A model generated the notes under the pieces. That model made no database searches and had not been told where the DNA came from. It was given only the letters and a program-made list of their open reading frames with translations. Positions 1-19,290 of a DNA stretch of 47,104 nucleotides are shown one piece after another. Source of the DNA: Acanthaster planci (taxonomy: Eukaryota > Echinodermata > Asteroidea > Valvatida > Acanthasteridae); the NCBI RefSeq assembly GCF_001949145.1, contig NW_019091416.1, positions 2,247,299-2,294,402 on the forward strand. The letters are read 5' to 3'. The position numbers were made by a program, and so were the translations under genes. Numbering within the stretch: position 1 is the stretch's first letter; every line of letters starts with the position of its first letter.

Positions 1-178
1 AGCATGACCGGGGTACGAGTTAACCCGGGTACGAGTTGACCCGTCAGAACTGACATGACTGAGAACACGGAACACCAAAACTTGTGTCTTATTTCAGTGA
101 ACATGGTGAATAACATCTGAAAAATATTAAAATACACTGTAAAGGTAAAGTCAGTGCAAGCAAATAACAAGCACCAAC

Positions 179-328
179 CCGTTCCTTCATGCGCCACGTC
201 TGTGTTTCGGTCTTGCTCCCTTCAATCTTTTCAGTATGGCGTTTCTTCATGAAGGCAAGCGGTAACTGCCAATCGCACAGATCACTGTCTTCAACATCGG
301 TGATTATAATATCACCCACGCCATCCAT
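179..328 (-). CDS. RPTOR: RPTOR (Raptor), first coding exon only
   Basis: Raptor is the scaffold of the mTORC1 kinase complex and recruits its substrates. This exon gives 50 residues from a start codon in good context (A at -3, G at +4). The signature visible is Asp-Trp, then LPLAFMKKRH, then EKIEGSK, then TWRMKER, which matches the conserved Raptor N-terminus ahead of its caspase-like RNC domain. The first 18 residues are acidic and variable, as usual. The exon ends in phase 0 at a GT donor (GTTGGT, weaker than consensus). The next Raptor exon is not in positions 1-178, so it lies beyond the left edge. Transcription runs leftward, so the promoter should lie to the right of 328. Identity is confident from the motif; the exact start is less so. 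Confidence 0.9.
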
Positions 329-734
329 CTTTCTGGCTGGATTTCGCGACCGAGGTCGGACGAGAGACGTCTCACTTGTAGCTTACTTTGCGTTGCTTCA
401 GCTGACGGGAATTTCAGGGAAACATGAGGGGCGTTCCAGAAGAAGAAGTAATTTGTGTACTTCGCAGCTCGCCGGCCACGCACATGATCATGTTTTGGTT
501 CAGTCTTTTGATCCATGCACTGGTAACTCTCGTAAATATGGGTGGAGTGTGTACAAATTCGGCTAGTGGGAACCAGTACTCCGGTGAGTTGTTTCAACCT
601 CGTATGGATTTCATAAAGAAGGTACAATTCATTCGTACATTATGAATGCCTACCGGGGACGAGCAACAATAATTCTACAGACGAGTGCAAAACTTCAACT
701 TGCTGTACATGTGCCCGCATGACAAAGTTCACAT
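329..734 (-). promoter_or_regulatory. Raptor 5' leader and probable promoter region
   Basis: This flank lies immediately upstream of the Raptor start codon. It is richer in CG dinucleotides than the surrounding DNA (for example 341-375 and 465-485). Open frames here on both strands do not resemble known proteins. No clear TATA box is seen. The promoter assignment is from position and composition only. Confidence 0.35.
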
Positions 735-795
735 CAAAGATTGTAAAGCGCTAGCGCCGCATAGCCGCGGCGCCTTCGGCGCTATGCGATCTTTG
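735..795. repeat. GC-rich inverted repeat (hairpin)
   Basis: An outer arm CAAAGAT is matched near the far end by ATCTTTG. Inside, CGCATA (759-764) pairs with TATGCG (783-788), and an inner GCGCC pairs with GGCGC across a TTC loop. The arms are interrupted by unpaired bases. It sits in AT-rich DNA upstream of Raptor. It could be a small mobile-element relic or a DNA structure in the promoter flank. Confidence 0.5.
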
Positions 796-1359
796 GTTCG
801 TATGAAGCGATTTTATTGAACGTAAATTGTGCGTGAATCCACATACATGTAGATCATGTTCTACTTTTTGTTGCTAATCAGATAAGGTTCTAGTTTTATC
901 AAACCTCCACTTTGTTGGCAAATAAAATGCAAAACCAAACACTGAACAGCATGCAGCGATATTAAAATGACTCATGAAACAACGAAGAGTTTTTATTCCG
1001 ATTCTATTCATTAAAAATGTACACATTCATATCACCCACACCGTGCTTTTTGGTAATTTGTTTTATAAGGTATTACAAGTTGTAAACACCTATCATTTAA
1101 TTAAAATAATTAAAGTTCACAATGCGTCGTGAGTTTGGATGGGCAGGGCATTTTATGCACAACTCTATTAATTAGCCTTTTAGAAGCATAGCGGACAAAA
1201 TACTGGGAGCAAGTTGGTTCAGGTAAAATCTTTTGTTTGCTCCAAATATACCCACTTCAAATAGTGATCTCCTGTTGTGTCTGCCATGCTTCTACAAGGC
1301 TAATGGAAGAAGTGTACAATGCACCTGCAACACAATAATCTGTTTCCCTTTGATTACAT

Positions 1360-1645
1360 AGAGGAGGGGCATAGCCACGAGGGGGGCACATGCCCCCCAC
1401 ACATTCCCAGTGCCCTCCAGGTGCCCCACTCCCACTAAAAAATTGACAAATGGATACTTAACAAGGCTATAACAAAAGCTTGCCCTAAAAACACACATCA
1501 ATGAAAGCTGGTGCACCCCCATAAGATGCTGGTGCACCCCCATAAGATGCTGGTGCACCCCCATAAGATGCTGGTGCACCCCCATAAGATGCTGGTGCCC
1601 CGTTGTGCCCCCCACTAGTAGAATCCTAGCTACGCCATTGATTAC
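1360..1645. repeat. Probable dispersed repeat with G/C-runs, carrying a minisatellite
   Basis: The stretch is strikingly C-rich compared with both flanks (runs such as CCACGAGGGGGGCACATG) and contains the 21-bp tandem array. Its edges read 'ggcatagccacg' and 'cctagctacgccattg', which look like related ends in opposite sense (tagc-acg / gctacgcc). This suggests one inserted repeat unit. The family is not identified. Confidence 0.4.
1507..1605. repeat. 21-bp minisatellite, about 4.4 copies
   Basis: Four near-identical 21-base units start at 1507, 1528, 1549 and 1570, each beginning GCTGGTGCACCCCCATAAG, followed by a partial unit. Because 21 is a multiple of three, the minus strand reads as a repeated seven-residue peptide in a chance open frame. 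No protein is inferred. Confidence 0.9.
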
Positions 1646-1766
1646 ATACTCAAGTCATACTCTCTTCACACAGTGCTGCAATGTCGATCGGGGATAAAGA
1701 TAATTACAAACTTTTCACTGTAAAGCTCATCAGAAAAAGTGGGGAATTCCTACTAAGAACACCAGT

Positions 1767-1772
1767 TTTATT
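1767..1772 (-). promoter_or_regulatory. Candidate CENPX polyadenylation signal
   Basis: AATAAA on the minus strand lies about 215 bases beyond the CENPX stop codon. No downstream element was tested, so this is a candidate by position only. Confidence 0.35.
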
Positions 1773-1985
1773 GTCTTGGAGTGAGATTATGAATACTAAT
1801 AGCCCAGTACTGGCCAATTGGAATCGGGACTTAAAGCTTATTCATCCGTTTTGTTTTGAGGCAAGAGAGTTGGACGGCCATCAGATGCATGGAGATCAAG
1901 AAGGGAGAGATGCATTTCCTGTTTGGATCGTAAAACAATGGAGAATCTTCCCAGAGTATTTCTAGTTGACAGGGCAGATCTTTGC

Positions 1986-2000
1986 TCAAAAATCCAGAAG
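1986..2000 (-). CDS. CENPX: CENPX terminal coding exon (15 nt)
   Basis: A pyrimidine tract and TGCAG acceptor are followed at once by codons for Leu-Leu-Asp-Phe and TGA. Joined to the phase-0 donor at 2358, it restores the family's exact C-terminus. Without it, exon 4 would read on into an unrelated tail. Confidence 0.88.
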   Translation of the reverse strand, partial: LLDF

Positions 2001-5000
2001 CTGCAGAAAAGAAATTGTAAGGGTTGTTTAGTGTGCCAAAAATGCAATGAATACATACTGAATATAATTACATCAGCACAATATGGAAAAATCTATAAGC
2101 TATTTGAGGGATGGTCTTGACAGTTGTAGTGACTTTTATTGACAGCTGAAACCCAACATTTACGCAAATTTAAGGAGCTTGTGATGAATGCCCAGGTACT
2201 TGCCCTCAGTGTGCCAATCTATCGAAATATAAAGTAAAGATAAGTTTGTTTGTTTTTGTCTTTTTTTTTGCATATCGCTTATCGTATGTTGTAGAACAGT
2301 ACATTGAGTGTTTCTGTGAAAAAACTTTGGGATAAAGTTGGGATCCATGTCACCTACCAACTGGGGTAAGACCTTTTCAAAATGTCTGGGCTCCACGATT
2401 GTGCTTGACTCTGATTTGGCCTGCTGGGCTGCCCTAGCAGCACCCTCTGGAATGGATCGAAAAAAGAAAAAGCATCTTCATTTTCTTCTCTGTAAAAGCC
2501 TTTCTTATTTTAAATGAAAGTAGCCCTTGGTAGTTCTTAAACAAAATTTCTTTTAGTCAAGGGTTTGGATGTGAAACTGAAAAAGAAACAGGGTTCTTTA
2601 TTATTTTATTGATTTCTAAAATCATCTTTAAAAATATTTATCTTATTTATTTCATTTTATAACATTTTATTTTACTTAAATTTATTATTTGAAAAGTACT
2701 TATCAATAAGAGAAAAGAGGTTAAAAGAAATCATGAAAAACAAGGTACATGTAGATGGCAGAACAAGCAACATAAACAACACAACATTGTTACAGTGTTA
2801 GCCGCAGTAGCAAAGGAAGGATTGATCAAGTTGGTCTGCAACAATAGCAATGAGTGATTCGTCATCTTACCTGCTGCAAAGACTCTCAACATCTCAACCA
2901 TCAACCGCAAGGCATCTTTGCTGACTGTTCATGGAATAAAAAAAGAGCTCAGAAATCATTTACAGTAAATACAAACTACATATCAACTGTAAAAATCAAC
3001 TACAAACATAGCACAGTAACCAAATGAGAATCGTCTTCAAGGAATTAGTCAGATTTGTGGGACTTGACAAGTTTTGTGTACATTGTTTGTAACTAGTTTG
3101 GATTGTTGAGTGGGGTTGAATTGAGTTGGTATGGGTTGGGTTGAATTGAGTTGGTATGGGTTGGGTTGAGTAGGGTTGAATTGAGTTGGTATGGGTTGGG
3201 TTGAGTAGGGTTGAATTGAGTTGGTATGGGTTGGGTTGAGTAAGGTTGAATTGAGTTGGTATGGGTTGGGTTGAGTAGGGTTGAATTGAGTTGGTATGGG
3301 TTGGGTTGAGTGGGGTTGAATTGAGTTGGTAACTATGGGTTGGGTTGAGTAGGGTTGAATTGAGTGTGTATGGGTTGGGTTGAGTAGGGTTGAATTGAGT
3401 TGGTATCGGTTGGGTAGGGTTGGATTGGGTGAGATTGTTTCTGTCAAACTGCAGGAAAGATCTCATGAAGCCAGCAAGTGGGGCAACACATAGACTTCTG
3501 ACTGCTTCTCCCAAAATTAGCCAATCCCTGCATTAATTTGTCAAGCCAATCACAAGTCATTCAGCTTCAAGTTATACACGTAAATCTCGAATAAGGACAT
3601 GGTTTATCACCAGGGTTTTAATATTGGAACTTACTTGTTACCTGACTTATGATTTGACCAGTGATGTCATTGCTGAAATACTTAAATACAAACCTTGCTT
3701 CATCACGGTAACATTCATTTAACTGCTGTGATTTTTGTGTACTATGACTATGATCAATTTTGGAGAAGGTTTCTGGGAAACTCCGGGCTCTTTGGATTGA
3801 ACTTAGAGAGATTGGTACTTACTCTTTGTCTTGTCATCCTGAAAGGTACTCTGTAGCAACTTTTGGACTGTTTCCTATTTCAGGTGACAATAAGCAAAAT
3901 GGGAAAAGGAAAAAAAATTAACAACAGTGGCACTTCCTCCAATTCCAAACTGTCAGCTGCAAAGAAGAAGTAAGAGTTTTGTTTTTAAAGAACTTTTCCA
4001 AAGAACTGGCTCGAGCAAATTTCTTCTAAATCCATCTGGATATTAAAACACGGACAGCAGAAAACAGAGCACACACTTTTTTCCCTTACTCTAAAGTCTG
4101 TTTTACTTGTTTTATTTTACTTGTGGCTCTGTGCCTTAGCTTGGAAATCTCAGTTCTTCAGCCCGTGACATTTCCTCACTCCAGCCATGGTAAATGGCAT
4201 AGAGGAAAATCCTCACTTTTACAGTTTTGGGACACCTCTCCTTCAATCGTGGCAATAATGTCAGAGAATTCACAACAAAGCGAACGCCTGAAAATCTCAG
4301 AATTTCTCTTTACATCTTTGCAAGAAAGGAATACTTCAAAGGGTGCAAATTTAAATTTGGGACTGATACACATGCTGTCAGCAATCAAACTTCAAACATG
4401 TTAACGTAAAACTAAGAAATGTAGAGGTGTAACTTCAAATAATATAAAGGCTATGCTAAAGTGAAACAATGACTGTTGCTGGAGCCTCAGTAGTTGAAAG
4501 TTTGATTAAAATCCTACATGGAATAATATTATTGAAGAACACTGGATGTCACTGAAGCAACAGGAACAAGGTCGTCTACAAATGAGTGGGATTGGCTGTA
4601 GTAAAACTTACGTCCCAAAAATTCGCACACGTACGTTGCCAACGTCATTTTACGGGATATTGGTAATATCCTACTTCTGAAAAATCTGCCAGTTAATGTC
4701 ACTTGAATGAGGAATTATTTTTTGCATTAAATGCTTTGGTGTAGTGATGCAGTTTGAGGGAAAAAAAAACACTTTCATTCGCCATAGCTCAATTTTCCAT
4801 CACTTTCTCTTTTTTGTTCACCCAGTTCTTAATTTTGGTCAATTTCATTTCAAGTTACAGTGAGGCATGAATTTTTGTTCTTTCAAATAAATCATATCAG
4901 CATTAATATGAGTTGATCTTGGTATTATGACAAAACTTCTCTTTTTTAATCTAGGTGTATTTTTCTGCAAAATACAGTGCCACCGAATCTGTGCCCGTCG

Positions 5001-5763
5001 TCAGCAATGGAAATCTCAAAATATAAGGTGCACAGTGCTTTTTCAGGCTCTGTATTTTTGATAACACCCTCAATTGTTGGTGAACGTTGACTTAAGTCAC
5101 CATCAGTGCCTGTGTTGGACATGTGACATACAACACCGATCGTGAGCGGACAGTGATCATGTATCCATTTTCTAGACAATTTTAACCAGTCAACTTTTGT
5201 ACTTTGCATAAAGTAAAACTGCCGACATTTTCCTGAATTCTCACTGGAACAAGTTTTATTTATAGGCCTAGGCCTAAATTTAATTCGCACAAGTACATAG
5301 GCCGAGCTGCAGAACATGCAGAAAGAAAAAACCTCAAAGTGACAATCGATTATCGACAGTAAATTACCGACGATGCATAATTTCAATCAAGAGTTTCACA
5401 ACAAGAAAGTTGGATGCGCGAATAATAATAACATGTTTAGAGTACTCCATGATATATAAGTACGATACTCCTTAACTTTACACACGTTAAACGTTAAAGT
5501 TAAGTGAGGGCGCTACTAGGCATTGTCATTACAAATGTACATGTATATTAGGCAAGATCAGTTGAGTTGGCATTGCTGGGCATTTCATTTCAACGAGAAG
5601 ACTGATTAATGATTCCAAAAGAAAAGTCACTGATCATTAAGCTACCAGGCTGCAGTCGGCGAGTTGCACAACATCTTCAAAGCATGCCGAAACACGTTAA
5701 ATGACACAGTTTTTGTATCTTTCTCACCACTTTGAAAGAGGCGCCGCTCCGGTCATCTGCCAT
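1986..5763 (-). CDS. CENPX: CENPX / MHF2, centromere protein X, complete gene (5 exons)
   Basis: Histone-fold protein that pairs with CENP-S in the kinetochore CCAN and in the FANCM-MHF complex at stalled forks. Coding exons (minus strand): 5728-5763, 3823-3874, 2871-2924, 2358-2446, 1986-2000. Phases agree at every junction. The product is 81 residues, the same as the human form. Landmarks: exon 1 starts MADDRSG and ends SFKV; exon 2 gives ETVQKLL and DDKTK; exon 3 gives DALRLMVEMLRVF; exon 4 gives EKVLPQL; exon 5 gives LLDF then stop, so the C-terminus reads QLLLDF as in human CENPX. Donors are GTGAGA, GTAAGT, GTAAGA and GTAGGT. The exon 2 acceptor is taken as ATAG because this keeps the family's Glu-Thr-Val. 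Intron 2 holds a minisatellite. Confidence 0.9.
2358..2446 (-). CDS. CENPX: CENPX exon 4
   Basis: The 89-base exon begins with two bases completing a Glu codon and encodes a helix rich in Ala and Gln, followed by EPRHFEKVLPQL. This is the last histone-fold helix region of CENP-X. Acceptor CCATTCCAG; donor GTAGGT. Confidence 0.9.
2871..2924 (-). CDS. CENPX: CENPX exon 3
   Basis: The 54-base exon encodes SKDALRLMVEMLRVFAA, the central histone-fold helix. It has acceptor GAACAG and donor GTAAGA, with split codons on both sides that join in phase. Confidence 0.9.
3111..3430. repeat. G-rich minisatellite, unit about 35 bp, telomere-like
   Basis: The array repeats a 35-base unit built from GGGTTGAATTGAGTTGGTAT and GGGTTGGGTTGAGTA, with some shortened copies. 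G runs lie on the plus strand, so the CENPX transcript (minus) carries the C-rich form. It lies in CENPX intron 2. The long Asn/Pro/Thr/Gln-rich minus-strand open frame across it comes from the repeat. The array at 44598-44980 has a similar vocabulary. Confidence 0.92.
3823..3874 (-). CDS. CENPX: CENPX exon 2
   Basis: This exon encodes ETVQKLLQSTFQDDKTK plus one base, the first histone-fold helix and the conserved Asp-Asp-Lys-Thr-Lys loop. The donor is a perfect GTAAGT. An alternative acceptor seven bases further in (ACAG) would change phase and lose Glu-Thr-Val. Confidence 0.85.
3875..5727 (-). other. CENPX intron 1, no assigned gene inside
   Basis: This 1.85-kb intron holds a 146-codon minus-strand open frame (4946-5386) and an exon-like plus-strand segment (3884-3969). 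Neither resembles a known protein. Both are discussed as open questions. Confidence 0.6.
5728..5763 (-). CDS. CENPX: CENPX exon 1 (start codon)
   Basis: Twelve codons, MADDRSGASFKV, end in phase 0 at donor GTGAGA and join exon 2 to give a family-like Phe-Lys-Val-Glu-Thr-Val. The ATG lies in AAAATGG context. The start was chosen because length, phase and the FK-ETV junction all agree. Confidence 0.82.
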
Positions 5764-7348
5764 TTTTCAAGCCGTCAATAGAGGGCGTGGTAATCTGCAG
5801 TGCGTAGTCGGGATGCTGGGGACGGTCCGTATGTCTAGTGATGCTTGGAGAGAACGGTACCAGACCAGCATCATGCGATGGGCGTGGAATCTGGCCAGAT
5901 CAATCATTAGTTCAATCGATATTCAGCACACGCGCTATGTACGCTGTACTGGTGAGAAATCGGCGTGATCAGGTAAACAGACCGTGAGTACCGTGCAATA
6001 CAATGGGCCATGGGAGTGTGTGCCAGGTAATGACAAGGGACGGAATAACCACAATCGCAGCGGTTTGTTTTCAGTGGTAAGATAATGTCTAAAACATTTT
6101 TGAATCTGATGCAGATACGTTTCTTTCACGACTTTAATAAGTTGTCTTAACTTCTACGGTAGTTCAACTGTAGTTCTACTGTAGCTATGGTTTTAACTTT
6201 GGAAAGACTTCCAAAAAAAGGCCTAAGGGGCCTCCATGTACAAGGAAGGTCTACCTACCATGCTTAATGCTTCTTGTGTGGAAGCCGAAGGCTTTGGCCG
6301 TCATCATGCCGTTTAGGTCTAGCATGTTTCATGTGTTTGGCTTATCATAACTTCGTAGGCCTATACGTGAGATGATCAGTCACTGCCAAGGTCAGGAAGG
6401 GAAAATATGAACACATTGACAAAATGTTGATGATTCTTGCCAAAGACAGGGCCTGTTGACATGATGGCTCTATCTTACTGTAGAGTTTGTCAGTTTCTCC
6501 TTCAGATGATAGTAGGCCTACACTACGCAAGAAAGTTCAGACCATTTTTTTCTTAATTTGTAATTTTTTAAAGCAAGAGTGGGGTCTAGTTCTTTTACAC
6601 TTTGTTTGTCTAGACGGTGTTCTCACTGGAATAACAAATCTTTAATATGTTTCAAAACATCAAATGCACATCTTCAGCAGTAAAATATCTCATATAGAAA
6701 AGTATATGCAAAATAAAAAGTGGTCCTTAACTTTTTGGTGTAGGGTATTTTCTTCCTAACTCACATTGCAGTAGACTGTGTCAAAAAAAGGAAATAAAGT
6801 TTTCAAATTTTGTACAAGATTGCCTGATTTACACATATGCATGATTGTGTTGATCACCAATTGCACCCAACATCACTACTATTAATTATGATAACAAGAT
6901 CATACATTTACTTTGATCCATACTTTTTACAGGAAAAGTTTTCATTTTGATACTTTTTTGTGTGGTATTTGGCAATGAACAGCTCATCTGCAGGATAACT
7001 GTTACACAAATGGGACTGGTGCCTTGGCATTGAGCATAGTCTCAAAAGGTGCACTGTCAGGCAGTCTATTGAATCATTTGACAGTGAGCAGTTATCCACG
7101 GTAGCATACAATCACAGTAGTGAGACAATAGGAGGTAGTTCCATCCAACAGAATTTTGTTATGATGAGGAAGCTTTGAACTTCGGAAACTCATTGATTGG
7201 AATTTAAAGGAAGGGCGAGGTCCAACCCTAGGCTCTTTTAGATCTGAAAGGTTTCAGTCTGTGGTTCCTTTCAGATCTGGTTGTGAAGAGAGTTGTCTCA
7301 GACAGGAGAAGAATCACCTAGTAAGTAATGCAGTAATACAGCATAACC
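5764..7348. promoter_or_regulatory. Divergent CENPX / PCYT2 intergenic region
   Basis: The two start codons face away from each other across 1.6 kb. The part next to CENPX (about 5640-6060) is the CG-richest of the segment and is the likely shared promoter. Possible PCYT2 leader-exon donors are visible on the plus strand (GGTGAGA near 5951, CAG/GTAAAC near 5973), but their use is unproven. From about 6150 to 7200 the DNA is AT-rich with no gene signal. Confidence 0.45.
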
Positions 7349-16417
<9,069 letters not shown>

Positions 16418-17439
16418 ACGGCGTTGGCCAGCTGAAAGGGGGAGACGGGAGAATGAAATCGGTTGGCATTGTATGAGAGTATCGCAACGAGATCGTCACC
16501 AGTGGTATTGTAACTTGAAGCCGGCGTTGTAGTTGAGTCCATCACAAGTCCCTGCAAGACTATCACAAGTCATTCCGTTTTAATCCAAGTCACAAGCCAT
16601 TCAAATGAACTGTGACGAAAGCATGCCTCGGTCATTGTGTGCCCCGCTACTTGTTTTTGTGGAAGGACTTACGGCTGGACCCGTGAAGAGACTTGCGATG
16701 GACTGGACTAAAGCACTGCTTTCAGGTCACAGGCTATCAGCCAAGACAGAAATGAACCAACCAGCCAACACGAGGAGTTAAGTGTAGAATAATGGGGAGG
16801 TTTGAGTATGGCATCTTCTGCAGTCGTGCTGTGATTTGGAGGCAAGATTGGAAAGTGCACATGCAATTTGAAAATTTCAACTGTAAGTCTGGGTGTTGTG
16901 TCTGGTCCCCCGTGTGATCTTGGGTGTGCATTATCCTGGCTGTTGTAGATCACTTCACAGGTCCGTTTCAGATAGAAAATCACACAGAATCACTGGTGGT
17001 GTGCTAGTTTGGTTCATTCAGATAAGCATGGCATCCGAAAAAGTATGGATGTGCAAACTAGTCGTGAGTACTGCAATGCTGCAAACATGTCTGATTTAAG
17101 AAACCATAAAAATTACCTGCCCTGCAACAGTTTGGAGAACTTGTGACTTCAGGATTTAAAAAAGAAAAGGCGATAGTTTCATTATGGATAGCTACGATTT
17201 GAGAGGAGATTGACAGTTTGACATATGGAAATGATAGGAGAATCTGTAACTATCTTCCTAATGCTGGGCTCTGGATTTTGGAGATGGTTGCCTGGTATGG
17301 ATTGGTATACGTCTTGCTTCTAGAGGATAAAAACCATATGATGTGAAGTGTTTGGAAGCGTTTTACCTTTGGTCCAGATATAACATGACTTACGATTGGT
17401 TCCATGGCCAGAGTTGGATCTATTCTCCTACTTTCTTTT

Positions 17440-17620
17440 AATAAGCACACAAAATATTTGCTGAGCAAATTCAGGTTACCGACCCAAAATGAGTAGTGCT
17501 TGAAACTGCTGTTGTGCCAACTGCTGCTCAGCAAATAAACTTGCTTAGGGTTACCAGCAAGAAACTAATGGTATGTATATTGTTTGCAACTGGTGCTCTG
17601 CTAACCTTTCTGCAGAGCAG
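17440..17620. repeat. Dispersed repeat copy (gctcagcaaa / ggttaccgacccaaaat type)
   Basis: Contains TTTGCTGAGCAAATTCAGG followed by GTTACCGACCCAAAAT, then a second similar block around 17525-17575. The region 38785-38925 carries the same pattern (GCAGGTTACCGGCCAAAATG, then GTTGTGACTGGT). This looks like an interspersed repeat family present at two places in the window. Confidence 0.5.
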
Positions 17621-19262
17621 CTGAAGGAAATATTAAGTACAGTGCCCTTTACTTCTTGCTAGGCAGTGGAGTGGCCTCCATAGTTACTGTAAGAGTTTTT
17701 TTTTTACCACTTTGAAACTTCGGCCTGCTTTGATCCATTCAGACATTTCCAGTTTGATGGCTTATTGAATGTTATCATTCAGCTTTAAATCATACACACT
17801 TCTAATAAACTATTACTCCTGCAGTGTGAGGCTACCTCAGAATTTAAAAGCAAATGGGGGATATTGATATTAATTCCAGGTTTAAAAGTTTTAACATTTG
17901 TGGAAATGTATGTTTATACTGCAACTCAATTAAAGGGACTATGTATGTCAGCTTTTTAATTATAAACCTTTCACAACCTGGTAAGATTGTTACTTCTTTA
18001 TTAATCAAAGTTGTAAAAGCGTCATCCAAGTTGATCTGAACAAAGAGTAAAATTCCCGATCTTTTTGTGTGGCTTGAGATGGAGCAGGTAACATGCAGTT
18101 ATTGTACATGATTCACACTGGGGAACAGTGGCCAAGATGCATTTTGCAGAACCAGTCTGGTAACCAGAATGATATTCCATTGCCAGATGTGGCTGTTTGG
18201 GGTTGCCGGACTTAATCATTTGCCATGTGCAACCATGCAGATTTATTCAGAGAATGATTTTAAGGAATATTGCTGTTTTTAATCAACACCATGAAGAGTG
18301 ACTGTTCTTAGATGAGGAAGACCTTAAATGCTGCCCTCTGCTTTTGTTCAGCTTTTCTCTGGCTGCATTCCCCAAATCACAAAGAACAGGTGGCTATGAT
18401 TGGACACCCTGGAAGAGCAGAGGCCAACATGTAGGGTTTTCCTGTAGACAGTGCTTTAAATAGTATTTAGATGATGCTCTCTGAAGAAGTCAACAATTAT
18501 TGTCAGCAACAGTACCATGTAGTGCCCGAAGTGCAGTTGTCATAACTTTCAACCGCTGACACTCAAACGAAAGCAGACACCTGCAGACACATCTTAAGGT
18601 TGCTTTCAAACTTCCATGTGAACGGCAACCAGTACTCTCATATTGTCTCTCTGCTGTACAGTATAAATAATTCTGAAACACTCTTCAAGGGATATTTTAC
18701 AATTACTGTTCAAAGTCGGGAGGCGTCCTTTTTATGAGGTTGGTGGCAATATAACTGTTGTTGGTATAATGTTAAGGATTTATATTTTAACATTACAAAA
18801 AGTAATGTACATTGAAAGGACCAGGCCATTCTTGGTCACTACTCAAATTAACTCGGATAACTTTGTCAGGATTGTACAAACGTGTTTATGTGTATATTCA
18901 AATGGGAAATACTTCCAAAAATTTAATTTGCTTTTATAAAGCACAAGGCTCCAAAATAGTGAAGAGTCATTTGGCTATGAGCAGTGGAAGAATTGCTGTA
19001 TGGATGTTAGCGAAAAATTTCATACATAGATGCTTTGTAAACGTTGTTGTATATTGTTACTATTTACATGTGTAGTTTGATAGCAGCTCGTGGTTTATGC
19101 AATACTATTTGTACGAGGTGGATATAATTGTGCAGCTGAATCCAAAAGTGTATGACTCAGTTTCAGCCCGAGTAGTTGGTAAGAGTGCAAATTATTTGGA
19201 ACTTTTGTTTTGGGAAAAGTAGGAACTAGCTCGTTTTATGTTATGGTGCCCACTGTCTTTTC

Positions 19263-19268
19263 AATAAA
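19263..19268 (+). promoter_or_regulatory. Candidate distal PCYT2 polyadenylation signal
   Basis: AATAAA occurs in TTTTCAATAAATAATTTC. It is the last such signal before the convergent receptor gene. Nearer candidates lie at 17534 and 17804. Use is not provable from sequence. Confidence 0.3.
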
Positions 19269-19290
19269 TAATTTCTGTGAAATTGTGCAT

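Larger units (their letters stand above)
16418..19290 (+). other. PCYT2 3' untranslated region and downstream flank
   Basis: No coding exons are seen. AATAAA signals occur at 17534-17539, 17804-17809 and 19263-19268, so one or more may end the transcript. A dispersed-repeat fragment lies at 17440-17620. Confidence 0.5.

Noticed and set aside
1292-1615. Minus-strand frame with repeated MGVHQHL
   Set aside because: The peptide repeat is simply the 21-bp tandem array translated.
2160-2357. Extension of CENPX exon 4 past its donor as the protein's end
   Set aside because: Splicing at GTAGGT to the tiny exon at 1986-2000 restores the exact family C-terminus; the extension has no similarity.
2996-3514. 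172-codon minus-strand frame rich in Asn, Pro, Thr and Gln
   Set aside because: It is a read-through of the 35-bp minisatellite in CENPX intron 2, and a second frame of similar composition overlaps it.
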